From assembly GCA_035461175.1 (NCBI GenBank), contig DATHVR010000050.1:1-44176 (forward strand): a DNA stretch of 44,176 bases, given 5' to 3'. Below, one piece after another: positions 25,569 through 33,586 of the stretch. Position 1 is the first letter of the stretch. Every line of letters begins with the position of its first letter. Under the pieces are notes generated by a model. It had not been told where the DNA came from. It saw only the letters and a list, made by a program, of their open reading frames with translations, and ran no database searches. This DNA comes from DATHVR01 sp035461175. GTDB lineage: Bacteria > Actinomycetota > Acidimicrobiia > Spongiisociales > ZC4RG35. Position numbers and translations under genes: made by a program.

Positions 25569-26912
25569 TCAGACCCCCCTGAGGTCGTAAACGGATGTGG
25601 CCCGCTGCTGGTGCCAGCGGGTGAAGACCACGTATCCGGCTGCCGCCACCACTGCGATGATCAGTCGCCAGGGCAGATCCCAGTCGGGTCCGATGTCCGG
25701 GAAGATCTCCAGCCAGGTCTGTGGGCCCACCGGGTCCAGGAGTTGGCCGACGATGACCGCGATCAGCCAGAGGGCGATTCCCGGAACGTTGAGGAATCCC
25801 TCGATTCCCCCGCTTCCATAGATGTCGGCCTCGGTGTAATAGCGGTCGCGGGTGAAGTTGAAGTCGGCCACCGAGATCAGCGCGGCCGGAAACACCACGG
25901 CCGTCAGGAGACTCGCCACCGAAAGTGGCACCGCCGGGAGCACGGCGGCGGCGATCACGATCCCCACTGCCACCACCAGCCCGACGACGGCAGGAGCGAG
26001 GGCGGGGATCACGCCCGCACCCTCCGACCCGGCCGCCGTGAACGAAGAGAAGGCCTGGTCGACCTCGGCGATCAGGACCCAGGCGGCGGCAACCGCGGCG
26101 CCGGCCGTGCCCGCGCCCAGACCGGTCAGATCGGCGATGCCGCCCATCTCGAAGGCAAGGATCGCCCCCGCCACCATCATCAGCGTGGCCGGGACCGCGT
26201 AACCCACTCCGAACGAGCTCATCGCCTCGTCCTGGTCGTTGAGCCGGCGGGCCACCGATTCGACGAACGGGACGAAGACCACCGCCATCTCTGCTGCCAT
26301 CTGCAGCCCGCTCCAGAACGATCCTTCGCCGCCGAAGCCGACCCCACCGGCGGTCTCCATGAGCCGCCAGGCGAGCACCGCCACCAGGAAGACGGACCCG
26401 ACGAAGAGTGGCTTTCGATAGAAGGTCTTGATGGCCGGGACGAGTCCCATCGCCGCCATTCCTATGCCGAGCAACGCCACCAGGACCAGCGGTACAACCG
26501 GCCCCATGCTGGCGATGCCGGCCTGGGTGGCTGCAGAGTCGAGCCAGGTGCCCGCCAGTTGCAGCCCGATCACGGCCCAGACCGCAACCATGGCCAAGCG
26601 GAAGAGCGAGATGACGTGGGAGCCAAATGTCCCGAAGGCGGGGCGCAGGAGCCAGGTGGAATTAGCTCCGGTCTGTGCCGCCATGGTGGCCGACGATCCG
26701 ATCAGGGTGGCTCCCAGCAGCGCCGCCACCGGGGCGACGAGCAGGATCTGACCCAGGGCGAGGCCCCCACCCGTGACCAATTCGGAGCCGATCAGGAGGG
26801 CTGGGCCTCCGATCAGGGTGACGACCATCGTCGCCACTCCATCTCCACCCTCCAGCTCCCCCTGGCGATAGCCGACGGCCTCGCGGCTCCACACCTCTCT
26901 GAAGAGACTCAT
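25569..26912 (-). CDS. NCS1-like (cytosine/purine permease) membrane transporter
   Basis: 447 aa, about twelve membrane helices. The N-terminal segment GGPALLIGSELVTGGGLALGQ, then TMAAQTGANSTWLLRPAFGTFGS and DFNFTRDRYY near the C terminus are typical of nucleobase:cation symporter-1 proteins. The transported compound cannot be read from sequence. Start: ATG at 26912 rather than the in-frame ATG at 26969. TACACT stands 8 bases upstream, and the longer version would cover the divergent rlmN promoter. Confidence 0.82.
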   Translation of the reverse strand: MSLFREVWSREAVGYRQGELEGGDGVATMVVTLIGGPALLIGSELVTGGGLALGQILLVAPVAALLGATLIGSSATMAAQTGANSTWLLRPAFGTFGSHVISLFRLAMVAVWAVIGLQLAGTWLDSAATQAGIASMGPVVPLVLVALLGIGMAAMGLVPAIKTFYRKPLFVGSVFLVAVLAWRLMETAGGVGFGGEGSFWSGLQMAAEMAVVFVPFVESVARRLNDQDEAMSSFGVGYAVPATLMMVAGAILAFEMGGIADLTGLGAGTAGAAVAAAWVLIAEVDQAFSSFTAAGSEGAGVIPALAPAVVGLVVAVGIVIAAAVLPAVPLSVASLLTAVVFPAALISVADFNFTRDRYYTEADIYGSGGIEGFLNVPGIALWLIAVIVGQLLDPVGPQTWLEIFPDIGPDWDLPWRLIIAVVAAAGYVVFTRWHQQRATSVYDLRGV

Positions 26913-26920
26913 GGGTTGCG

Positions 26921-26926
26921 AGTGTA
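26921..26926 (-). promoter_or_regulatory. -10 box (TACACT) of the NCS1-like permease
   Basis: TACACT on the minus strand lies 8 bases before the ATG at 26912; the divergent rlmN -10 box is 33 bases away. Confidence 0.45.
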
Positions 26927-26959
26927 GGAAGGGACCGGAGGCGACCGGTGAACGGCCGA

Positions 26960-26965
26960 TACCAT
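26960..26965 (+). promoter_or_regulatory. -10 box (TACCAT) of rlmN
   Basis: TACCAT lies 8 bases before the GTG at 26974 and supports it as the start. Confidence 0.45.
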
Positions 26966-26973
26966 TCATTGTC

Positions 26974-28032
26974 GTGGCCTACCTCACCCATCCCGATTCT
27001 CTCGTCGACCTGGTGGAGGCCGAGCCGTCGTACCGGGTGGACCAGCTCCGCGAGTGGCTGTACCGGCATCCGGTCCTTGACCCGGCCGAAATGACGAATC
27101 TGCCCAAGAGCCTTCGAGAATCTCTCGAACTCTGGCCTTTCTCGGTGGCCGCCGAACAGATCGGCGACGGAGGACTGACCCGCAAGTGGCTGTTCACTGC
27201 TCCCGACGGAGCCGACATCGAGGCCGTCCTGATGGGGTATCCCAAGCGAGCCACGCTGTGCATCTCGTCCCAGGCAGGGTGCGCTCTCGGTTGCACGTTC
27301 TGCGCCACCGGCCAGTTCGGGTTCGAGCGCCACCTGGAGCCGGGCGAGATCGTGGCCCAGGTGGCGTATGCCCGTGCGTTTCTCTCTCAGATCGGCATGC
27401 CCGGTGCGCCCGACCGCCTCACCAACATCGTCTTCATGGGGATGGGTGAGCCCCTGGCGAACTACGACCGGGTTCGGGAGGCGATCAGACGGATGATCGA
27501 GGAGATGGGGATGTCGCCCCGCTCGATCACAGTCTCGACGGTGGGGATGATTCCCGGCATCCGTCGACTGGCCGAGGAGGGTTGGCCCCTCAACCTGGCT
27601 ATCAGCCTCCACGCCGCCGACGACGAACTCCGCTCCAGCCTGGTCCCCATCAACCGCCGCTACCCCATCGCCGACCTGGAACAGGCCGCCATCGAATACC
27701 TCGAGAAGACCGGACGGCGGGTCTCGATCGAATGGACGATGATGGACGGCGTCAATGACACCGACGACCAGGCCCGCAGGCTGGCCGATATCGCCCGCCG
27801 CATCCGCGCCCATGTCAACCTGATCGCCCTCAACCCCACCCCCGGCACCGACAACCAGGCCTCCACCGCCGAGAGAATGGACCGCTTCGTCCAGATACTC
27901 GGTGACCTGGGAGTCACCGCCACTATCAGGGACACCCGCGGCCAGGACATCGACGCCGCCTGCGGCCAGCTACGTGCCCGGTCACACGAAGAGGGCCAGG
28001 CGGTGCAGGTGCGGGTGGGTAGGACCGACTGA
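26974..28032 (+). CDS. rlmN: 23S rRNA (A2503-C2)/tRNA methyltransferase RlmN
   Basis: 352 aa radical-SAM enzyme. The CxxxCxxC cluster is SQAGCALGCTFC (Cys103, Cys107, Cys110), with CATGQFGFERHL and NIVFMGMGEPLANYD following. The second catalytic Cys is conserved in DTRGQDIDAACGQLR (Cys330). RlmN methylates C2 of A2503 in 23S rRNA and A37 of some tRNAs. The start is GTG 26974; longer in-frame versions run into the divergent promoter region. The last 417 bases include a 381-bp stretch repeated 3,384 bp downstream. Confidence 0.94.
   Translation: MAYLTHPDSLVDLVEAEPSYRVDQLREWLYRHPVLDPAEMTNLPKSLRESLELWPFSVAAEQIGDGGLTRKWLFTAPDGADIEAVLMGYPKRATLCISSQAGCALGCTFCATGQFGFERHLEPGEIVAQVAYARAFLSQIGMPGAPDRLTNIVFMGMGEPLANYDRVREAIRRMIEEMGMSPRSITVSTVGMIPGIRRLAEEGWPLNLAISLHAADDELRSSLVPINRRYPIADLEQAAIEYLEKTGRRVSIEWTMMDGVNDTDDQARRLADIARRIRAHVNLIALNPTPGTDNQASTAERMDRFVQILGDLGVTATIRDTRGQDIDAACGQLRARSHEEGQAVQVRVGRTD
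27616..27996 (+). repeat. 381-bp direct repeat, copy A (inside rlmN)
   Basis: Matches 31000-31380 with no gaps and 9 mismatches. It covers the C-terminal part of RlmN including the codon for Cys330, but not the radical-SAM cluster. Confidence 0.95.
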
Positions 28033-28125
28033 CACGCCAGGTGGCCAACTAGATAGGTCTAATGGCGCTCTGCAGGACCGAGCGCCTGACCACACAGGAC
28101 CTGGTGAGGCATCCACGGAACGGGG

Positions 28126-29010
28126 TCAGGGGGCAGCCGTCGATGTGGTAGTCGGGGTGCTTATGAACACCTCCACTAGAAGGGTCTGGTTTGCTAGTTC
28201 TTCGCCGCCTACTCCTATTGCTGTCATTTCGACAAGCCCAGTCGGAGGTTCCATCCCGTCGAAGAAGGCGGTCTGGCCCACTGGCCGCTGCCAGGCTGTG
28301 GCCTCTCCGGCGATAGACATTGTGACGACGGCGGTGCCGTCGGGTACGTCGATCCAGGTGGCCCACCAGCCCTCCGCGGGAGCGCCAGCCGCGTTGTCGT
28401 GCAGGGTTCCTCCGTGGGAACTCGCGGCGCTGGCACAGAAGCCCGCTCCTCCTACCGGTGCCGTGGTGTCGCCGATGGTCATGCAGATGTGGTCGCCGAT
28501 GTCACCTGCTGCCAGCAACCGGTCGAGGAAGCCGATGGTCCCGTTGGTGTGGACAAAGACCGACCTTCCCGACCGATCCCCGATGTAGACAAGGGGCACC
28601 TCTCCTGCCCACGTCGATTGATCCCACTTGGGCTGGGCGAGAACAAGAGGCTGCTCCAACCCTCCGATGTCGATGTCGGCCTCCAACTGGGGAGCGGGCG
28701 CTCCAATGAGTAGGGGGAGGCGGCTGCCCCGCACGTCTATCCCCCCTGGTTCGCTCGCCACCGGAAGGGTGACCTCGCCGTCGATGGTGATCTCGCCGTC
28801 GGCGTCCGCAGCAGCGACAAGGTCATCGAGAGACGATGACCTCAGGTTCACCAGCCACAACCCACCCAAGACTACGGCGGCAAGGGCAGCGGCCAGGCCG
28901 AGGTATCTGGGCAAGCGTGAGGGCATGGTGGGCATCTCGGCCGGTGTGGCTGCCGGTACGAGTCTGCGTTCGGCTTTGAGTTCTCTCACGATTCGTTCCT
29001 CCAAGGTCAT
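28126..29010 (-). CDS. Putative anti-sigma factor, single-pass membrane protein
   Basis: 294 aa. A short charged cytoplasmic N terminus (MTLEERIVRELKAERRL), one membrane helix (about 36-54: LGLAAALAAVVLGGLWLV), then a large extracytoplasmic beta-rich domain with two cysteines (ICMTIGD and AGFCASA) that could form a disulfide. The ATG overlaps the ECF sigma stop in a 4-base ATGA, the classic sigma/anti-sigma arrangement. There is no zinc-type HxxxCxxC motif. The anti-sigma role is therefore inferred from position and topology. The extracytoplasmic domain may sense a surface signal. Confidence 0.65.
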   Translation of the reverse strand: MTLEERIVRELKAERRLVPAATPAEMPTMPSRLPRYLGLAAALAAVVLGGLWLVNLRSSSLDDLVAAADADGEITIDGEVTLPVASEPGGIDVRGSRLPLLIGAPAPQLEADIDIGGLEQPLVLAQPKWDQSTWAGEVPLVYIGDRSGRSVFVHTNGTIGFLDRLLAAGDIGDHICMTIGDTTAPVGGAGFCASAASSHGGTLHDNAAGAPAEGWWATWIDVPDGTAVVTMSIAGEATAWQRPVGQTAFFDGMEPPTGLVEMTAIGVGGEELANQTLLVEVFISTPTTTSTAAP

Positions 29011-29492
29011 GACAACTCCTGTCGAAGCTTCTCCAAAGCCCGGCTGAGCCTGCTCTTCACCGTGCCCAAGGCGATGCCCAGCGCGCCGGCAACCTCACGC
29101 TCCGACCAGTCCTCGATCAGGCGCAGCACGACCACCGCCCTCTGGTCGTAAGGAAGCCGTGACACTGCCTCGAACACCGCAGGGTCGGGAACTTCCGGCT
29201 GCCACACCGGCGGCTCGTGGACTCGGCGGACCCAGCGCCGTCGCCTTCTGAGTTGGTCTATTGCCCAGTTGTGCGCCACTTGGTACACCCACCCCGCCTG
29301 GTTACTCACCGTCGCAACCGTTGGCCAGTGACGGACAGCCCGCGCCATTGCCTCGTCCGTCGCCTCTCTCGCCAGGTCGGGATCACGCAGAATCACGGCC
29401 AAGGGCCGGTAGACCTCTTCCCACTGCGCCCGATAGAAAGTCTCGAACTCGTCATGTCGAAGCCGTGCAGTCTCTTCCACTTCTGGCATCAT
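29007..29492 (-). CDS. ECF sigma factor (SigE/sigma-70 family)
   Basis: About 161 aa. Region 2 runs FETFYRAQWEEVYRPLAVIL to VYQVAHNWAIDQLRRRRR. Region 4 is LPYDQRAVVVLRLIEDWSEREVAGALGIALGTVKSRLSRALEKLR, with the helix-turn-helix at the end. Only regions 2 and 4 are present, so it is an extracytoplasmic-function sigma. Start: the first of two adjacent ATGs at 29492. An in-frame extension to 29678 has no family similarity and is probably untranslated leader. It is co-transcribed with the putative anti-sigma gene. Confidence 0.82.
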   Translation of the reverse strand: MMPEVEETARLRHDEFETFYRAQWEEVYRPLAVILRDPDLAREATDEAMARAVRHWPTVATVSNQAGWVYQVAHNWAIDQLRRRRRWVRRVHEPPVWQPEVPDPAVFEAVSRLPYDQRAVVVLRLIEDWSEREVAGALGIALGTVKSRLSRALEKLRQELS

Positions 29493-29766
29493 CACCCCAC
29501 GGACGAGTGAGAGACCGAATAGGTTCCGGTCCACAGGACGGTGGCACACTCCCTTGAACCATCCCGGCGCTCCCACAAGAACACAAGCGGTGGGGATAAT
29601 CGAAAGTGGTGGGATGGTGGACATGGCTGTCAAGCTTCCTTGGGAACCATTACAGGGAAGCCTCACAGGCAACCCCATCAGTTTCTGGCCGTCGTGGACT
29701 CGGTGATGGGATAAGCGGTGGACTGCCTAGACCCCGTCACCTACTGATGTGTCCAGGGGACGATGA

Positions 29767-29892
29767 CGAGATACTGGAGGCAAAGTCCGCAACTCGGACC
29801 TGGGCGAGGTTCAACTAGAGGCTGATACCGCACGCCGACGTGCCGATATCGAGCACCTCTTGAACGGCGCGTTATCCGCTCACAAGCGTTGA
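29767..29892 (+). pseudogene. possible C-terminal gene relic (~41 codons)
   Basis: An open frame without ATG/GTG, with protein-like amphipathic composition (ADTARRRADIEHLLNGAL) and a stop at 29890-29892. The parent gene is not recognised. It may be chance. Confidence 0.25.
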
Positions 29893-29924
29893 TCTGTGTG
29901 GCCCTGAGCGGTCTCGAACCGGCA

Positions 29925-29930
29925 TAGTCT
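29925..29930 (+). promoter_or_regulatory. -10 box (TAGTCT) of the alpha/beta hydrolase gene
   Basis: TAGTCT stands 7 bases before the GTG at 29938, supporting that start. Confidence 0.4.
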
Positions 29931-29937
29931 CATAGGG

Positions 29938-30807
29938 GTGGAGACATCACCCGATATGCATCCAGACGCCTTGGTCGGCTCGTCGGAGCCGACCGTTAAG
30001 CGGATTGAGGTTGAAGGGGCGCGGATCCATACAGAGGTCCGCGGCTCGGGAGAGCCCGTGCTGCTCATCGGAGCAGCAGACGAGGACGCCGAGGTATATC
30101 GAGGAATCGCAGAGAGACTCGCAGAGTCCAACACCGTCGTCACCTACGACAGGCGAGGGACTGGGCGTAGCGACCGTGCCAACTGGCCCTCAGATTCAGT
30201 CCGGCACGCTGACGATGCTGCCGCCTTGATCACGAAACTCAATCTGAGCAACGTCGTTGTGCTCGGGGCTAGCGCCGGCGGCATCATTGCGTTGAGACTG
30301 GCCCTCCGACACCCGAAACCGCTGAAAACAGTCCTCTGCTACGAGCCGGGGATCTTCGGCCTAGCAAAAGGCGGTGAAGTGCTCCGACGGCGCATCGAGG
30401 GTGCCGTGAACGACCATCTCAAGTCGAAGCCTGGCGACTGGCAGGGAGCAACCGATGTGCTCGGCCGGGAAGCAGTCAATTCCATAGATGACCTGACTTC
30501 CCTGTTCACACCACCACACGGCAAGGAATGGTTCGTTCGTAGAACTGCGGCAAACGCCGAGTCGCTGATACGGGGGGACCTACCGCTGACCAAGGAAAGC
30601 CTTGACCCAAGCGCAGTTACAGAATGCCCCGTCACCCTTCGTTTCTCTCACGGAACGGGCTCCCCTCCGATCTTCGGCTCCATCGCGACGGGACTGGCTG
30701 CTCTTCGCAACGAGAGCCCCGACACCCTGGAAGGGGCGAGCCACAGCATCTTCTATCACCCCGACCAGGCGACTGAGTACATCAGCGCCTGGACCAAAAC
30801 TCAATAG
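29938..30807 (+). CDS. Alpha/beta hydrolase
   Basis: 289 aa. The fold is recognisable from VRGSGEPVLLIG (oxyanion region), TYDRRGTGRSDR, the nucleophile elbow VLGASAGG (Ser112) and the catalytic His in EGASHSIFYHP. The substrate is unknown; this superfamily covers esterases, lipases and dehalogenases. Codon choice is more relaxed (more A/T at third positions) than in most neighbours, and it sits between the two rlmN repeat copies, which fits later acquisition. GTG start. Confidence 0.8.
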   Translation: METSPDMHPDALVGSSEPTVKRIEVEGARIHTEVRGSGEPVLLIGAADEDAEVYRGIAERLAESNTVVTYDRRGTGRSDRANWPSDSVRHADDAAALITKLNLSNVVVLGASAGGIIALRLALRHPKPLKTVLCYEPGIFGLAKGGEVLRRRIEGAVNDHLKSKPGDWQGATDVLGREAVNSIDDLTSLFTPPHGKEWFVRRTAANAESLIRGDLPLTKESLDPSAVTECPVTLRFSHGTGSPPIFGSIATGLAALRNESPDTLEGASHSIFYHPDQATEYISAWTKTQ

Positions 30808-30999
30808 CCTCCCACCGCGTGGGGAGATACCCCGCACACCGAAGGGCCGATCGGATGCACTCGGCGGAGCGGGCGATATGGCACAGATCGGTTGATCGGA
30901 GCGGTGCACGTCACACCGCTGGCCGCCGTGGCCAGGCGGAAAGGCTCTTGACTGCATGTGTTCGTGCCATCAGCGGCGGCCCCTGAGATCGGGGCCTCA
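30808..30999. other. spacer between hydrolase and rlmN duplicate
   Basis: No gene is seen here. An ATG at 30958 is in frame with the duplicated rlmN segment, but it encodes 14 unrelated residues and lacks a Shine-Dalgarno. Confidence 0.5.
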
Positions 31000-31380
31000 G
31001 CCGACGACGGACTCCGCTCCAGCCTGGTCCCCATCAACCGCCGCTACCCCATCGCCGACCTGGAACAGGCCGCCATCGAACACCTCGAGAAGACCGGACG
31101 GCGGGTCTCGATCGAATGGACGATGATGGACGGCGTCAATGACACCGACGACCAGGCCCGCAAGCTGGCCGACATCGCCCGCCGCATCCGCGCCCATGTC
31201 AACCTGATCGCCCTCAACCCCACCCCCGGCACCGACAACCAAGCCTCCACCGCCGAGAGAATGGACCACTTCGCCCAGATACTCGGTGACCTGGGAGTCA
31301 CCGCCACTATCAGGGACACCCGCGGCCAGGACATCGACGCCGCCTGCGGCCAGCTACGTGCCCGGTCACACCAGGAGGGC
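31000..31380 (+). repeat. 381-bp direct repeat, copy B (rlmN fragment)
   Basis: Gap-free partner of 27616-27996. Together the copies bracket about 3.0 kb with the sigma/anti-sigma pair and one hydrolase. Confidence 0.95.
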
Positions 31381-31395
31381 TGCCGACAGACATGA
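31000..31395 (+). pseudogene. 3'-terminal fragment of rlmN (duplicate)
   Basis: Positions 31000-31380 repeat the C-terminal 127 codons of rlmN. The fragment keeps the residue equivalent to Cys330 (DIDAACGQLR) but lacks the radical-SAM CxxxCxxC and all of the N-terminal domain, so it cannot be a methyltransferase. After the repeat ends the frame closes at 31395 with five unrelated codons. An ORF from 30958 could still be translated as 145 aa, but there is no reason to think it functions. Of nine differences from the intact copy, several change amino acids (for example R to H, V to A). Confidence 0.92.
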
Positions 31396-31510
31396 CCACG
31401 GTTGGCAATCGCCTCCCGACGAATCTGCAACCACCCAGCCACGTGGTGGATGACGGCTGAGATGGCGGCCGCGCATTACCTGCGGTACCGGTCTCGTCGG
31501 TGCCGTGCAG

Positions 31511-32335
31511 TCAGGTTCGGGTGATGAAGAACCTGGCGAGTGCCTCTGCGAGGGCTGCTGGACGTGTGATCGGTGCGGCGTGACCGGCGTTGGCGAGAGT
31601 TTGGATAGAAGAATTGGGGACGTGCTCAGCGACGTGCTGTGCGCTGCGTACCCAGAATGGCTTCGTGTCCGCGCCGTGCAATACCAGGACCGGAATAGGA
31701 ATCGCGGCAAGCACGGATGGATCGTCAACGGTCGGCCCTTGGTGCTCCCGCAGCTGCTGAAACACCAGCAGGAGGTTGCGAACGTAGCGGCCAGAAGCTT
31801 CAAAGTAGCCAGCGTCGTCAGCCACCGCGATCTCGTCTCGATTGAATGGGAAGCTGGCGGCAGCTCGAACAGCCCCGGTTAATTCTCCGTCCGCAGCCAG
31901 CTCGGCCATACGGGAGACGGCACCACCGAAAGCCTGACGTTCCTCGTCTTCCATCACACTCCCCATCGTCGGCTCATAGAGAGCCACTGAGTTGATCCAG
32001 TCGGACTCTCCGGCGGCGGCCAGCGCGGGATTGGCGCCTCCAGACCAACCCACGAGACCAGTCGGCTCTCCAACGGTGACGACGTATTCGACAATGTCAG
32101 CGATCCGCCGCTCATAGCTGAGATTCGGATGATCTTCGCTGACCCCACGGCCCCGCCAACTTGGAAGAAAACACGTAAACCGCTCTGTCAGATGTGGAAG
32201 CAGCGCCCGCCAATCAAGGTCCCCGTCGCCATACGCACCGTGCCAGAACACGACCGGCGGCCCTTCGCCGTGAACAGATCCACCAATGCGAACTCCATCA
32301 GACGTTGTCGCGAAATGGGTCCGTCCAGCAGTCAC
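31511..32335 (-). CDS. Alpha/beta hydrolase
   Basis: 274 aa. The core motifs are VVFWHGAYGDGDLDW (oxyanion hole), LPSWRGRGVS, the nucleophile elbow LVGWSGGANPAL (Ser98), VLVLHGADTKPF (acid strand) and NAGHAAPITRP (catalytic His). It has no close resemblance to the hydrolase at 29938 beyond the fold. GTG start at 32335 in a 4-base GTGA overlap with the upstream cupin gene, so the two are co-translated. Substrate unknown. Confidence 0.85.
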   Translation of the reverse strand: MTAGRTHFATTSDGVRIGGSVHGEGPPVVFWHGAYGDGDLDWRALLPHLTERFTCFLPSWRGRGVSEDHPNLSYERRIADIVEYVVTVGEPTGLVGWSGGANPALAAAGESDWINSVALYEPTMGSVMEDEERQAFGGAVSRMAELAADGELTGAVRAAASFPFNRDEIAVADDAGYFEASGRYVRNLLLVFQQLREHQGPTVDDPSVLAAIPIPVLVLHGADTKPFWVRSAQHVAEHVPNSSIQTLANAGHAAPITRPAALAEALARFFITRT

Positions 32336-32718
32336 GGTCTCGAGCCATCGTCTGGGAGAGTGAGGATCACAACCAGCACTTCCTCGGTACCGGTTACTCG
32401 GGTCTTGTGACCCTTTCCGGTTGTATCCTCCACGAGCAGGATCGTCCCTGGTTTTAGTGGCCGAATCGTTCCATCGCTGGCTTCGATTTCGCCCTGGCCG
32501 GTCAGGTATACGGCAAGTTCCCTCACTGGAGCCGCATGCCAGTCCAATTCCAGTCCAGCATGGGCACGAGCTATGAAGTAGCCGGATGCCTTCTCCTGTG
32601 GGGTGAGAAGCATGGAAGGCGTTGATGGCAAAAAGTCCGATTCCTCGAACGCGAGCTCTACCTCTTCCAGATGAGATTCGCCATCCTCGTCAGCCCAAAT
32701 CCGCAATACAGACACCAT
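32332..32718 (-). CDS. Cupin-domain protein
   Basis: 128 aa. Cupin barrel strands are visible in the segment GLELDWHAAPVRELAVYLTGQGEIEASDG and in LKPGTILLVEDTTGKGHKTRV. Only some of the usual metal-binding His/Glu are in place, so metal binding is uncertain. It resembles small single-domain cupins of unknown function. Start: ATG at 32718, supported by TAGATT 7 bases upstream; a longer in-frame reading to 32931 overlaps the 59-aa membrane ORF in another frame and lacks support. Confidence 0.7.
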   Translation of the reverse strand: MVSVLRIWADEDGESHLEEVELAFEESDFLPSTPSMLLTPQEKASGYFIARAHAGLELDWHAAPVRELAVYLTGQGEIEASDGTIRPLKPGTILLVEDTTGKGHKTRVTGTEEVLVVILTLPDDGSRP

Positions 32719-32725
32719 CAATCCG

Positions 32726-32731
32726 AATCTA
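32726..32731 (-). promoter_or_regulatory. -10 box (TAGATT) of the cupin-hydrolase operon
   Basis: TAGATT on the minus strand stands 7 bases before the ATG at 32718, and no Shine-Dalgarno is present. Confidence 0.45.
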
Positions 32732-32788
32732 CCCCACAAACAAAATGCTGTCCGTGCGGACGTCAGTACCCGTACAGAAAGACCGCGG

Positions 32789-32968
32789 TCAGATTCCCCG
32801 TCCGCCGGGCCAACTCGACACGTCGGATGCCGGCGGGTCGCGATGGTCTTCCCGTTCGAAGTCGCCATCGATCTTGTTGGAGCGGCGGCGGGTCCATCGA
32901 CCGAACAACCACACGAGGATCGAGCTCGCAAACCCTCCGACGGCTCCGAGTGCTACGAGCGCATCCAT
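32789..32968 (-). CDS. 59-aa single-pass membrane protein
   Basis: The ORF starts MDALVALGAVGG, has one membrane helix (ALGAVGGFASSILVWLFG) and a charged tail rich in Arg, Asp and Glu (RWTRRRSNKIDGDFERED). A good Shine-Dalgarno (GGAGG, about 8 bases upstream) precedes the ATG. The positive-inside pattern places the tail in the cytoplasm. No family recognised. Confidence 0.5.
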   Translation of the reverse strand: MDALVALGAVGGFASSILVWLFGRWTRRRSNKIDGDFEREDHRDPPASDVSSWPGGRGI

Positions 32969-33010
32969 TCCGATACCTCCACCGGCGACCCCACCGGGTT
33001 CACTCCAGGG

Positions 33011-33586
33011 TCAGCGGTCCGCGAGGAAGGCCAGGACTCGCTCCTGGAGTAGGGCGGTGGCGGCGGAATCGTAGGTAGGCAGGGTGCTGTCGGCGAAGTA
33101 GTGGTCGTCGCCGGGGTAGAGGAAGAGTTCGCCCTCACGAGCCGCCTCGACCACCTCCCGGGCGGCATCGACGTCGCCTTCACCGACGAAGATCGGATCC
33201 TGGTCCATGCCGTGGATCTGCACCGGGACGGCTTCCGGCCAGCCCGGCCCGAACTCCGTGGGTGGGACACAGGAGTAGAAGAAGAGTGCTCCCCTCGCTC
33301 CAGGCCGGGTCTGGGCGAGTTTCTGTGCCGGCAGCACACCCAAAGAGAAGCCGGCATACACAACCGCTTCGGGCAGATCCTGCACGGCGCGGACACCTCG
33401 CTCGATCACCTCGCCGAAGCCGACCTCCTCGGCGTGTGCGACACCCTCTTCGATCATGTCGAAGGTGCGACCCTCGAACAGGTCGGGAGTGTGGACGCTG
33501 TGCCCCGCGCTCCGCAGGGCGCCGGCGAACTCCAGCATGCCCGGGGTTAGACCCAGCGCGTGATGGAACAGCACGACCTCAGCCAT
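33011..33586 (-). CDS. Dienelactone hydrolase-like protein
   Basis: 191 aa. It is a short alpha/beta hydrolase with VVLFHHALGLTPG at the start, VHTPDLFEGRTF, the nucleophile elbow YAGFSLGVLPAQ (Ser81 where classic dienelactone hydrolases have Cys), IHGMDQDPIFVGEGD (acid) and YPGDDHYFADS (His). The Ser nucleophile suggests an esterase-type activity rather than dienelactone hydrolysis. The ATG at 33586 follows GGAGAG. Single gene; the SLH-protein gene lies divergently 345 bases away. Confidence 0.83.
   Translation of the reverse strand: MAEVVLFHHALGLTPGMLEFAGALRSAGHSVHTPDLFEGRTFDMIEEGVAHAEEVGFGEVIERGVRAVQDLPEAVVYAGFSLGVLPAQKLAQTRPGARGALFFYSCVPPTEFGPGWPEAVPVQIHGMDQDPIFVGEGDVDAAREVVEAAREGELFLYPGDDHYFADSTLPTYDSAATALLQERVLAFLADR

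Larger units (their letters stand above)
29493..29937. other. 445-bp gene-poor stretch between sigma factor and hydrolase
   Basis: It holds the sigma leader and a stretch (29767-29892) open on the plus strand without a start codon. That stretch reads DLGEVQLEADTARRRADIEH and then LLNGALSAHKR before a stop, which looks like the C-terminal relic of a lost gene. No transposase or integrase similarity is visible. Base composition is less GC-rich than in flanking genes. Confidence 0.4.

Noticed and set aside
25611..26927. 438-residue open frame on the plus strand
   Set aside because: Antisense shadow of the NCS1-like permease, rich in His, Asp and Arg.
27616..31380. Insertion sequence or integrative element with recognisable ends at the rlmN duplication
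   Set aside because: No transposase, integrase or terminal inverted repeats were seen; only the long direct repeat supports an insertion.
30958..31395. 145-aa ORF as a functional RlmN-like protein
   Set aside because: It lacks the radical-SAM cluster and N-terminal domain and is explained by the 381-bp duplication.
32332..32931. Longer cupin protein starting at 32931
   Set aside because: The extra 71 N-terminal residues are Arg/Ser/Cys-rich, overlap the 59-aa membrane ORF in another frame, and the TAGATT box marks the start at 32718.
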